Assembly (NCBI GenBank): GCA_021234155.1
Contig: JAJEKV010000028.1
Span: forward strand, 12,292,134-12,356,133
Length of the DNA stretch: 64,000 nt
Origin: Isoetes taiwanensis
Lineage: Eukaryota; Streptophyta; Lycopodiopsida; Isoetales; Isoetaceae
Reading direction: 5' to 3'
The position numbers and the translations under genes were made by a program. The notes beneath the pieces are model-generated. The model was given only the letters and a program-made list of their open reading frames with translations, was not told where the DNA came from and searched no databases. Each line of letters begins with the position of its first letter. Positions within the stretch are counted from its first letter, which is position 1. This document shows positions 1 to 10,293 of this stretch, one piece after another.

Positions 1-1588
1 TAAGCAACAAAATAAGATTAACCATTCATCCACTCATACAAGGGTCAATCCTCGCTAGAACAGCCTTGTCAAACTGTATGGTCCCAGACATCGCTTGTCC
101 TTCTTGATATGATGTATAGTCCTGCAAAAAGTATGGATGAAAAAAACCTGGATGCAAAAAGAAAGAGATGATGGCAGATAGAATAGGGGCATAAAAAGGC
201 TTCCATCTGGCGCCAAAAGCAGTTGGGTAAATCCTGAATCCCACCATTCTTGTTCGTACCACTCCCCTCTTGATTCATGCAACAGAAATTAGATTCGGCC
301 ACTCCTCTTCATGTATTTGAAGATGAAGTAGAGGAATGAATGTTGTTTAGGGCTTGTCTTTTTTTAGAACTAACCTTTTTTTTTGCTTCCCTTTTTTTTT
401 TTTTTGGCATAACTATTTAAAGAATCTTGCGTATTGATCATGTTGGTTTCTTAATGTTTCGGAAAGAATAGAAACAAAAATCTATTTTTCCGTGATTCAG
501 AATACTCGATGTTGAATTTCAGCTCTTTTCTAATTTTTAACACCGTTAGATCAGAAAATAACGGATCCTCAAGCACGTGGATAGCCTAGAAATCCAGTGT
601 TTGTTATAGGGGGGTTAAGCAAGCCTGCTAACAAGACATTTCTCTTTTGGAAAACCCATGTATCTACGCAATTGAGTTGATGAAAAAGAATATTTATGAA
701 GACCATAAAACTTCTCTTTACCAATGTACTTAGGGGGAATATTTGTGCGACATCATAGAATTGTGAGTCGTTAAAAAAAGAACTTGTTTAGAATTGCATC
801 AATTTAGTGCTTAATTGTTTTCAAAGCCAAAAGCATACACTAAATCCAACTTAAAGAAATGCTAACATTTAAAATATGACAATGGCATGCAAAACTTTAG
901 CCACATATTAATATTCTTGATCCAAATTTCCTTTCAGTCAATCTAAGCCTAAGGGTTTTAATGAGAAATGAATGTTTCTTCTAGTATGGACCATTGGAAG
1001 TGATTTTTGAATAGTGAAGACAATATTGGGCAGCAAATCCTTTTTTTGAAATCTGGATGGATTTGAAGTAGGTTAAGATAGAGATCCGGGGTTGCCAGAA
1101 CTGGCGATGGAGGCCATAGCCAGAAGCCTTCAACAAAGGCAAAAAGAGGGTGCCCGAAATCCCTGCAAGGGCCGGATTTGGGTAATAGGGGCCAGATTTC
1201 TGTTTCTTGTAATGCCATTGCAAGGAGGCCCAATTGTTTTTGGGTTTGGTGGAATAAGAAAAGAAAAAAAATAATTCAAGAAACAAAACCTAATTTTACA
1301 GTAAACAGGATTGGAATTGAAGGCAAACAGGGTCGGATTTGAAGGCAAATATGCTTTAAAGACAAAGGAGCCAGTTCTGAAGATCAATAGGGATTTAAAA
1401 AAAATAGGGCCGAATTGCAACAAGGTCAGTTGCAATGTTTTCTTGCAGACGAAACGTTTTGCCCACTTTGATTTCAAGGGTAGTCCACCATAGCCAGCCC
1501 CACGGTTTTGTGGGCAAAGCAAAAATTAACAATGTATTGTTGTGGTGTGTTATGAGGCTTTTTTGCTTATTTACTTTTTTTCCAACCA
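1..1588. other. AT-rich stretch without recognisable gene
   Basis: Only short overlapping open frames in several phases are present and none resembles a known family. Poly-T runs occur near 360-405. No promoter or RNA gene was recognised. The right edge is the target site of the LINE copy that begins at 1605. Confidence 0.5.
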
Positions 1589-1604
1589 ATATAGCAACAT
1601 TTCC

Positions 1605-2534
1605 ACTCAGTGGGAAATATATAATGTACCAGTATTACTCTCCTGGCTTTACAGCAGATATGGTTCATGCATTAAAGATGCCTTGCTAGTTCTCATTACC
1701 TAATCTTCCTCCTGATCTAATAGCTCATCAATTTCTAGTTGCAATTGCAATGGGACTTGGGGGTTCATATCTCACACTCCATCATGAATGGTCCAAGGAT
1801 TTGTGTTTCTATGCCAGTGGACTCGCCTTTACCAGATTGTATAGTTGTGAAGAGTGGGCCTTGGTATAAGAAGTTGGATCTTAAGCTTCTGAATGGTCCA
1901 GAATTAGCCCATTTGTTTCCTGATAAGGAGGCTTTTGCTAGCTTTCGTCGAGGTAATCGTGCATCTCAGGCATTTATTCAACATTCTTCTCAGGTTCAAG
2001 CTCCAGTTGTTGTTTCTTCACCTATTCATGATCAACCTTTGTCAGTTGCTTTGCATTCCTCGGCTATGGAAGATGCTCTACATACAGTTCCGATGGTGTC
2101 ATCCTTAGCACCATCAGCTGCAGCTATAGTTCCTACTACTCTCCACGTTGTTGCTTCTGCTTCTCATGCTTCTGAGATTGTTATGGCTGATAGTCCTACT
2201 CTTCAATGCGTTAAAGAGTTATGGCAATAGGTCAATTGGAAGAAGGCAGCGAGGAAGAAGTCTGCTATGTCATCTCATGAGCCTATCCTACCTCGTACTA
2301 GTCAGTGGCATGATAATTTGATTAATTTGATGTCTGTTGATGATCATATCGATGTCATAGACCATGTTGATGGTGATGAAGCTATTAAACGCCTCAAGGT
2401 GGCACAAGGAGTATGATTATATACTGTGTAAGGGTGGTTTTGCTTAGTGGACTAATTTGTCCTCTTGATGTTACAGGTCCCTTGTATGTATCTTAATTTT
2501 CCTTGATAATAGATTGTCGTCGTTCAAAAAAAAA
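1605..2534 (+). mobile_element. 5'-truncated L1-type LINE copy carrying ORF1 only
   Basis: The copy is bounded by a perfect 16 bp target site duplication, atatagcaacatttcc, at 1589-1604 and 2535-2550, with a short poly-A just before the right copy. This is the mark of target-primed reverse transcription. The body encodes an ORF1-like protein (YQYYSPGFTAD region at the 5' edge, then GPRICVSMPVD). It is followed directly by about 120 bp of untranslated sequence and poly-A, with no reverse transcriptase. The copy at 40025-41037 shares both the coding order and the 3' tail, so ORF1 next to the tail looks like a property of the family rather than a deletion in one copy. The 5' end is truncated relative to the 40 kb copy. 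Confidence 0.85.
1739..2416 (+). pseudogene. LINE ORF1 (gag-like nucleic-acid-binding protein), broken
   Basis: The frame reads through one in-frame TAG at 2228-2230 and ends at TGA 2414-2416. The stretch NGPRICVSMPVDSPLPD resembles the conserved 'R(I/V)C(V)xxDxxxPLP' segment of plant L1 ORF1 (DUF4283-type) proteins, which bind LINE RNA in the ribonucleoprotein particle. The following Ser/Ala/Val-rich part is low in complexity, and no CCHC zinc knuckle is visible. The upstream homologous segment (1615-1689) is in another frame, so at least one frameshift has occurred. It is a retrotransposon relic, not a host gene. Confidence 0.7.
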
Positions 2535-2805
2535 ATATAGCAACATTTCCCATAACACAATAGATAATTGTCAATGTAAATATTGCATGAATCAAGGCCA
2601 GTTTTTTAATTAAAGTTCCCGCATTTTACTAACTAATAGAATGACTTCTAGTTGTGGAGTATAACCCAAACAATTTATGTGCATGCGACTTATGGAAGTA
2701 CCATTTGGCCATATACCAAAACTAAGCATTACTGGATAAATCACAGAGAAAACAAGGGGAGAAGTTCTTTGAGAGGTTTATTAATCTACTAAGACATCTT
2801 TGCAA

Positions 2806-2976
2806 TAGAAGAATAGAATAGAATAGAATAGAATAGAATAGAATAGAATAGAATAGAATAGAATAGAATAGAATAGAATAGAATAGAATAGAATAGAATA
2901 GAATAGAATACAAATAGAATAGAATAGAATAGAATAGAATAGAATAGAATACAATAGAATAGAATAGAAGAGAAGA
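2806..2976 (+). repeat. (GAATA)n microsatellite
   Basis: About 171 bp of nearly perfect GAATA pentanucleotide repeat with a few interruptions (CAAATA near 2910, CAATA near 2951, GAAGA at the right end). Read on the minus strand it is a (TATTC)n tract. It is the 3' terminal tail of the adjoining LINE-B fragment, not an independent satellite, because the same tract precedes the same sequence near 13413, 39897 and 54045. Confidence 0.9.
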
Positions 2977-3045
2977 GTTTTTATCGTCCACGGAGACCAA
3001 TTGGCCTATGGGACTCAAACAACAGCAAGCGTATTACAAAGCAAA
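2811..3045 (-). mobile_element. LINE-B 3'-end fragment with (TATTC)n tail
   Basis: The sequence after the tail, gtccacggagaccaattggc at 2985-3004 followed by tatgggactcaaac, is the shared 3' terminal block of the LINE-B family in this window. Only about 70 bp of unique element remain beyond the tail, so the copy is extremely 5'-truncated. It is minus-strand oriented, with the tail at the low-coordinate end. Confidence 0.7.
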
Positions 3046-6000
3046 AAAATATAATGCAAGAAAAGATAAAACGAAAAGTAAAACAAGGTGCTGCGCACGG
3101 AGAGTTGCCCTCCGGTGGCCCGAGAGTGTGTCTTCATGTTTCTTGTTGTGTTTTCGTTTTCATGCGAAGCTCAGTGCCTAGACCAATTGTGATTGACAAC
3201 ATCATGTTATGTCTAAAACATATTAGCCATTCATGAAGAATGCTTTGTGTAGTTATATTAGTAATGAAATTGTACACGGCCTATATGAATACATGCTTTT
3301 ATTTTCTTAAATGCATACAAATATTAAGAATAGAATATTCAATGGTAAAAAAGAACCAATTCGTGCTTTGATAATATAACAATCCCGTTTCGAATATGCG
3401 CATTTAAGTGCTTTGCTAATGTAGTAATCCCATTTCTAATATGTGCGTTTAAGTTGGTTCAATTAATTTTGGGTACAAACCATCAGGAAATTTAACAACA
3501 TGCTGAAAGCATTTAACATATTAATGAAAAACCAAATGCCATTGTTACAAGATAATGCCATTGTTACAATAAGTTGTAGCCTATACAGCAAGAAGCGGGG
3601 ACTTGTATACACGCCACTTGAGCCTTTGCAACAGAACTTTAATTCCCCATAAGTTAGAAGGCAATAGACAATGCAAAAGGACTTAGAAACTGTCCATGGT
3701 TTTGCATCTCAATTTAATTGAGGACATGAAGGAAGAACTCCATATTATAAAATAAGATTGCTAAGAACTTAATAGCATCAAATACACGAAAGTTGAAAGA
3801 TAAGATAAGATAAGATGAAAGCAAAGCAAAGCTACTTAAAAATGCAAATACATGTCTATTGTTGCTTAATAGTTGTGGCTTGGCAAAAATGCTACAAAAT
3901 AGCCATTTGGCTAACCTTAGCCATTATTTTATTCCATGATTCTGTTGCCTGGAAAATTGCGGATAATGTTAGCATCCTTGCACACATGCTTGCACCATCT
4001 CATTGCTAGTTTAGCTATTGCTTGTCTGCTTAACCTGTTTGTCTTGCGTGCAGTAATCTTGCTTGGAGTAATCTGCCCTTTTATTGCCATGTGTATTATC
4101 ATCAATATTGCAGTATTAATGGTTTAACTATTAGGTGGAGGGTTCTGAATAAAACCTTATGTTACTTTAAAGTAACACTTTTGTTTCATAGACATATTTA
4201 CTTTGTCTAAAGGCTAGATTGATTTTTTTTTTCAAGGGATAAAAAATAGATGTTATTTATTCCGAGAAAATGATACAAGGGGTGCACCCATCTACGAATA
4301 CGAGATGGGGATAGCTACATGAGTCCTATCTTGCACTATTTTCTTTTCGAATCTAAAGCAGATTTAATTATGTGCCCCATATTTTTACGTTTACGTCAAT
4401 GTAAGTTGGTTTATATTCTTGGTTATTATCAAATGAATGGCTGCCATGTGGCAACCATTCTATAGAATGACAAATGGCTTTGCCATTCTTAGGTGACCTA
4501 TTGTTACCAGTTACAGTGTAATTATAAAGATTATTCTTTTACCTTTTACTCTATGGGGAGAGAAATATCTTATAACATGTTAAGAAACAGAAGGTTTTGT
4601 AAAATTTTAATTTTCTAATTTTTATTTCATTTGTTCCAACACCAAAATCAACATTCATCTAATATTACTTGTCACAATAGAACATTATTGCCAGAGTTGG
4701 GAAAACCACACTCGCAGAAGTCCATGGACTACAAAGCAAATCCGAAAACATATGGGCATGCTTTTCAAGTACCATTCAACAACACTTTCAGGTAACATTC
4801 AACGACTAGCTTTCGTATATAATGCAATATCATTGTTTATTTTTTTCCCTTGTTTTCTCTTGTTTAGCATTTCTCGGAATGCTATGTATGCCCGTCTGTG
4901 GTCCTTTTGACAGCGCTCATGCACCACTATGGACAGTTCTTGTAAAACCACGCTATTACATCAAGTTAAAAGTTGATAAATGCATATATTAAACTTGGAT
5001 AGATCGACGAGACTCTATGTTTGTTTAAAACTATGTTCAACCAAGGTGCTAAACCTAACAAGGTCACATACATTTTCATCTTAAATGCAATTGATGATCC
5101 GTTTCTTTTATATACGGACTCCAAATCATTGCCTTCGACAGGGCCTAGGCTCATTCATCACGTATTCGAAAAACATATAACCTAAATTTACTCAACAGAT
5201 ACCATATGTATTATTCATAAAATGGCTAAAGTAAATGGAAAAAAATGCCCAAAAAAAGAAAATTCTAGCCCAAGTTTTTTGCCGACTTTAAGTGAGTTTC
5301 TAGCTTGGATAGCCAAATCTCCACCTCCAGACAACTCCACTAGGACAACAATTAGCCAAACCTAAGAAAGAGTGGACTTGGGAAAATGGATGGATTACCA
5401 AGATATATAGGAACTTCAGGGAATCACCAAAGAACATGTTTCGAGTACGAAGTTGAAGTAAGAAACTTCTTATTTCAAGCATGAAGTTGAATTATCAGAG
5501 GGAGGAACACATCTAGAAGGAACACTGCACTTTTTCTTTGAGCTTTGAACATGTGTTAATATGTTTATATCTTTGTTTTATTTTATATTACGGAAGTTAT
5601 AACAATGATTATAATTGCACTATTTATGCTACATTATGCGCCATTTATTTTTCTATATTAAATTTCATTGTAATAACAATAAGTTCAATGCCTTTAAAGG
5701 CTTGGATATTTTAAAATAAGGATAGTGTGATGGCTAATATTTAACTCTACATTTTGTGAAAGTTTAGCCAAAGACGAAACCATGATGAAGAAAAACCATT
5801 TAGGTTAGCCAAGTGATATAAACTTCTAGCTCCAATTCGAAGGTAGTTTAGCTAAACCTATTTGGCTATACTAAAAATATAGGATTAGTAATTTATTCCA
5901 AGAACAGAATTACGGCAAACTATCATACACAAGAATTTGAACCACATTGGTGAAAAGAGCCTAGCATGTAGCAGTTAAGTCCAATTGGCCATAAAAATAG

Positions 6001-6061
6001 CAACAAGATGCATAATCTATTAATTTCGGCAATAAGAAGCATAACCTTTCTTGCATGGATC
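3046..6061. other. long gene-free stretch
   Basis: About 3 kb of AT-rich sequence with no coding region that I can support. A short (GATAA) tract lies at 3797-3816. Short frames around 3815-4127 encode hydrophobic peptides with no family resemblance. The right edge abuts the 3' end of the GST gene, whose downstream region this would be. Confidence 0.5.
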
Positions 6062-7942
6062 TCACATTTTAGACAGTAGCTTAGCAATTGCTTCCATTCC
6101 TCTCTCGTTCTCCTTTTGGTACCTTGAGACAGCCTTATATAGAATTGAATGCACTTCAGCAAAATGTGGAGACAATGCACTTTGGACTGAGAAAAGCCAA
6201 TTACTAATGCGTTCTGTCACCAATTTTGACATTTCGTCCGCATCAAGTAACTGGACATTTACCAGACAAATATCATCAGGTGATATCTTTACAGCAAAGA
6301 TACATGCAATCTGTGATTACAATTTAAAAAGCTCTTTTTCAGAAGGCTTTTAACAATTTGGTGCATGCCAATGATCAAATAAAAATGTGAACATTAGACA
6401 GCTACATTGGATTCCCTCATATGCACGTATTTCAACTACGCCCTTCATTTGACCATTATATGGACTTTGGATCCAAAACTGCATCACATCATCCCAGATT
6501 TAAAACTGCGATATGGGATCGTGTATTTAGAACAAGCATCTTCTGGATATTGGCAAGATGGTCCTTGGAAAGGATTAACAATGTCGATCACTATACCAAG
6601 CATAATAGCATCCAAAACAGAACTGCAGAAATTTTGCGTCATCAGTTATGGTTTCAAAGAAAACTAAAGCAACCAGATCAAGATCAAGTTTCAAGATCCA
6701 ACCAACTGAAGGACCTTCATTTGACTGGCAAACGACCACCGCCTACTAACTAAATGCTATCCACAAACAGAGAGACAAATAGAGAAATCTGAACCATCTC
6801 CTTGCATTTCCTGTCTCTAGGCTTAATTTTCCCAAGCTAAACCTAAAACATACGTAGAGAAATGGAGCCATAAAAAAGGGAACGAAACTTTCTGTTTAGA
6901 TTTGTGTTCAATTCTTCAAGAATGTCAATATGTTTGTTGCACCATGCCACTTTGAGTTATTGCAATATGATTGAGTTCGTTCCTGTAGAGATGCATGAAC
7001 AGAGCCTTACATGATAAGGCTTTTCCCATCAGATCTAGATCATTTCCACGTTTTGCTCCCTATTCATATCTAACAAGCAGGTGGACCTCCAAGCTGGTCA
7101 TTGGGTTAGCAGACTTCTACACTGCTATGACTCATGATTAAAGATTAAATCTTAAATCTTTAACCAAAAATTAAAATCTAGAAAATTTGAGTGAACTGAT
7201 GTATGTTATTGCAATTTTAAGCAACCTGCTGCATGAATTGTAGCACTTGGGGTTTCTGAACTCTTAGCGAGATTAAGTGATCTAACCCTCCGGAGGTCCT
7301 TTCAAAGATAACTCAAAGTTTTTTGAAATTTACCCCTGAATCAAGTCGTCTTCTTGAGACCTTGTCAAATATAGGAGTCATTTTTCAAAACCTTGAAACT
7401 GAACATTTCCAAGCAGTTGCATAAGAACTATTAATTATCCTCATAGATCCATCAATTTCAAACACCTCGGCCAAGACCACAAATATAAGCAAAACTACAT
7501 CGCAGGTTTTTACTCCTCTCACTCGGGCAACCATCACAACTAGCTATATGAGACTATATAATAGGAGAATATATAGTAGGCTAGGACAGTAGACTTGATA
7601 TCAACTGCCTCAGCAACTTATGCCATCATCTATAATATGTAGGGACGTTTCATTTTGAACTATGTAATCTAATTAATTAAGTAAAACTTGTGTTTTATAT
7701 TTTGTGTCACAAGCAACTTAAAATAAGCTAAAATACCTCTAGCTGTTTTATTTCACATGCCAGGCTGAGATCTGCAATCAATGGTTGCAACGCGCCACCA
7801 AGAAAGCTGCCCTTTCCACTCAGCCATATTGACTCAAGCTTGGAAAGCGACAAAATCAAAAGCTTTCGGCCCTCACTAGCGGCAGCAGGATCCTTTGGCA
7901 TCCCTAATGAAGGTGCTAAGACTTGATTGAAAACAAGTTGAG
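6062..7942 (-). CDS. theta-class glutathione S-transferase, last two exons (5' exons not found)
   Basis: Exons run 7942 to 7737 and 6250 to 6062, separated by a phase-0 intron of 1486 bp with a GT donor at 7736-7735 and an AG acceptor at 6252-6251. The first exon begins after a clean tgctgcag acceptor, with phase 1. The upstream exon encodes the GST C-terminal helical domain: LVFNQVLAPSLGMP, SLSKLESIWL, then QPLIADLSLACEIKQLE, which matches the theta-class 'QPSIADLSLVCEIMQLE' block. The last exon gives LLDADEMSKLV..ISNWL..SALSPHFAEVH, then a charged tail ending in SKM and TGA. SKM is a known plant peroxisomal targeting signal 1, and Arabidopsis theta GSTs also end in SKI or SKM. Theta GSTs reduce organic hydroperoxides with glutathione. 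The N-terminal glutathione-binding exons were not recognised upstream, where a YTH relic lies in the expected intron. They may be further away, or the locus may be truncated. Confidence 0.8.
6407..6750 (+). other. open frames inside the GST intron, unrecognised
   Basis: Two overlapping plus-strand frames of 86 and 110 codons lie within the 1486 bp GST intron. They show no start context, repeats or family motifs that I recognise. They are most likely chance frames or an old insertion. No further exon is needed here because the flanking GST exons join in phase. Confidence 0.3.
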
Positions 7943-7993
7943 CTGCAGCAGCAAAACAGGTATACAAATTAATGGTACCTTCAAACGTGCTGG

Positions 7994-8697
7994 TCATTCA
8001 GAGACAATACTTGCGCCATAGTGCTCAAAATCGTCAAGCAAAGAAGTCTTATATGAGTTTGAAAATATTCAACATTTCAATACCCTGCTTAAACTTTACT
8101 TCTTGAGTATCTCTACTATTTGTGACATGATCATTATCATTATTCTCTAGCATGATATGGCAAAATTATCTATTGGGGATGTGCTTGACAATATCATGCT
8201 GCCAGAAACCCATGCTCTTAATAAAATCTACAGGTTCAGTCATTTCTGCCACTCCACAAAACTGCCCGCTACCATTCACAGAGAAAAGGAATAATAATGG
8301 GTAGCGCAATCCTGGTTTACTAGTAACCTTCGCCCGTGCCTGCTGATATGCTACATCTAATCTTTTATTTCCTTTTGCTGTGCTAGTCCAAATGCCATAT
8401 TTAATGCTTTTATGCACATCATCTTCACTATATCCTCATATGAGGTTGCAAACTCTGGCTTATTGTAATGGTTGTCACTTCCTTTCAATGTGCCATCTTG
8501 GAAACCTCTTTGACTACTCTAAATGGACGTGGCCCCCCAACATGTTCATTCAAGACATCAAAGTTCATATTCATGCTTGGTGGGAAAAACAAACCCAGTT
8601 TTGGCTTGTTATGCTCAAATCCTTGAGTGTAATCATTTACTCTGCTCCCCAACAAATTCGCTTTCTCTCCCCCTGATTCGCTAAATTTTGTTAGTCT
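7994..8697 (-). pseudogene. YTH-domain (ECT-type m6A reader) relic, probably a processed copy
   Basis: On the minus strand, codons can be followed from about 8697 down to a TGA at 7996-7994. They read DVLNEHVGGPRP, then NHYNKPEF, then [18 protein letters not shown], then [23 protein letters not shown], then IVKHIPN, then [19 protein letters not shown] and SLLDDFEHYG. This is the order of a plant YTH domain, which binds N6-methyladenosine in mRNA through an aromatic cage. The tryptophan in YGIW is present. The segment holding the LKW tryptophan is deleted after FWQHD. Other damage is a deletion before YSEDD with a frame change, an in-frame TAA after HIPNR, and a frameshift after NIFK. No intron interrupts about 230 codons, which suggests a retrocopy, but I cannot compare it with the parent gene. 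It lies 52 bp upstream of a GST exon in the same orientation. Confidence 0.8.
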
Positions 8698-8699
8698 CA

Positions 8700-9419
8700 G
8701 TTGCAGTTAAAGTTGTTGCACCTGTTTCTGAACATATATTGGGGCATCTGGTCTAGCTTTGATCACTTTGTTAAGGTGGATAATGGCTTGCTCCCTTGGG
8801 TTTTATGCCCGGGGGAGGGTGGGGGCAATTTGGCCATGCACAATATGGCCCAAAATTTTTTATTTTGTATAATAACCTTGGGTGACGTTGTTATCCCTCT
8901 CATCCACTATTCCTTAGCACCTAAAATAGTTAGTCTATCCAAAAAGAACAATTGTGACGCTATGCAGTGGGCAAAATTTTTGATTGGGCGGCTTAATCCG
9001 CTTTGCTTGCCCCTATATTGCCCGAAGGCAGAGATTATTTGAAGTGAAATAAACTCACTAATTAAAATTACTCTAGGGATTTTGGCGTTGTTAAGAACCT
9101 CTTTCAAAAAGGATGGATCTAATAATAATAACTAAGAAAGGCCGCAAAATGTGTATGGTGCGACATAAGTCCAAAAATCGGCACATAAAAAAACTTCAGA
9201 CAATGGGAGGACAAAGCTAGATGCGCCTCAATTGGGATCGATAGTTCTAGAAAGATATTAGTTGGAGTAGTGAGTTCGGTAACAAACAATGGTCTAGCAG
9301 CATGGGAGAAACGAATTCCCCAAGCACATGGAGGGTGCATATAAGTTTCTCAAAAGAGTGGCCTAGGCCAGATCACTTCTCGTACGCAGAAGCACTCAAT
9401 TTCGACCAACGCATGGGAG
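8700..9419. other. no supported gene
   Basis: Short frames on both strands show no family resemblance. Possible further N-terminal sequence of the YTH relic (minus strand 8700-8830) is too frame-broken to assign. A short G-rich patch at 8810-8827 is unremarkable. Confidence 0.35.
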
Positions 9420-9680
9420 GTGGAACAAAGCATTATATGTGGGAGAAACATGGACAAAGTCGGAGTTGCAAGTCAAAGCAGAAGGAAAGTCATTTGGGAA
9501 GAGCAAGCTAGTGTGCTTGATTATGTGTATGAATTTGCAAATGATGAAGAGATGCTCCAGGCAGTATATACTGCAAGTGACATGAAAAGATTGGTGCATG
9601 AACTCCTCGATATAAGGAAAATGAGAGCAATATTTGTGAAAGAACACAACCTAATGAAGAATTTAATGAACTGCAAGTGA
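9420..9680 (+). other. unrecognised open frame ending in a tandem duplication
   Basis: This 86-codon frame is rich in Glu, Lys and Met (EEMLQAVYTASDMKRLVHEL) and runs into the second copy of a 100 bp tandem duplication, which terminates it because 100 is not a multiple of three. The charged helical character differs from the surrounding AT-rich noise and could be the remnant of a real coding sequence. I cannot name a family. Confidence 0.3.
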
Positions 9681-9770
9681 CATGAAAAGGTTGGTGCGTG
9701 AACTCCTCGATATAAGGAAAATGAGAGCAATAATTGTGAAAGAACACAATCTAATGAAGAATTTAATGGT
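9571..9770 (+). repeat. tandem duplication, 2 x 100 bp
   Basis: The block beginning ctgcaagtgacatgaaaag at 9571 recurs at 9671 with a few substitutions (for example gcatg to gcgtg, tatttg to taattg). The exact 100 bp period and high identity indicate a fairly recent duplication. Confidence 0.9.
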
Positions 9771-10236
9771 TATTTTGGGAGACAAAAGAACATTTTGACA
9801 ACAAAAGTAGATATAAGAGTCCCAAAACATGCCGAAGGATATGTCTGCTCAATAACTATATGTAACCACACTAGGTGTTGTTTCTAGTAACTCATTATCA
9901 ATATAGCTTTGTCCTTCCTCATATTGTTGACAAGGCTAACATATAAATGCACAATTAGCATAGTATATAGACATGCATTGCTCTTCCACAATATCTACTC
10001 CATGCCTCTTTGCCCCACTCAAGGCGCTTATATATCCTTTTACTGCTTTTATTGCACAAGTGCCTCCTTGTATCTAAATGGTTTCTTATATTTTGTTTTT
10101 GTTGTTAACTATTGGATAAAAAATAAAAGCATGTCAATCTTTAAAAATGCTTTGCATACAAATACAAAAATAGACTCCTCCTGCAGCGGATCAAATTGTT
10201 TGAAACTCAGGAACAAAGATAGATATGACTACTCTT

Positions 10237-10293
10237 GCAGCGCATTAAATTGTTTGAAACTCAGGCCTAAGTTTCAAACTGTTTAATTGCTGC
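10237..10293. repeat. inverted repeat (hairpin) with an extra direct copy upstream
   Basis: The left arm, gcagcgcattaaattgtttg then aaact, is mirrored by agtttcaaactgtttaattgctgc around the centre caggccta, giving imperfect arms of about 24 bp. A direct copy of the left arm lies about 50 bp upstream (10186-10212). The layout looks like a short foldback sequence or the end of a small DNA element. Confidence 0.65.

Noticed and set aside
2722-3018. 98-codon minus frame rich in FYSIL repeats
   Set aside because: It is the translation of the (GAATA)n tract. The same peptide repeats appear at 39.9 kb for the same reason.
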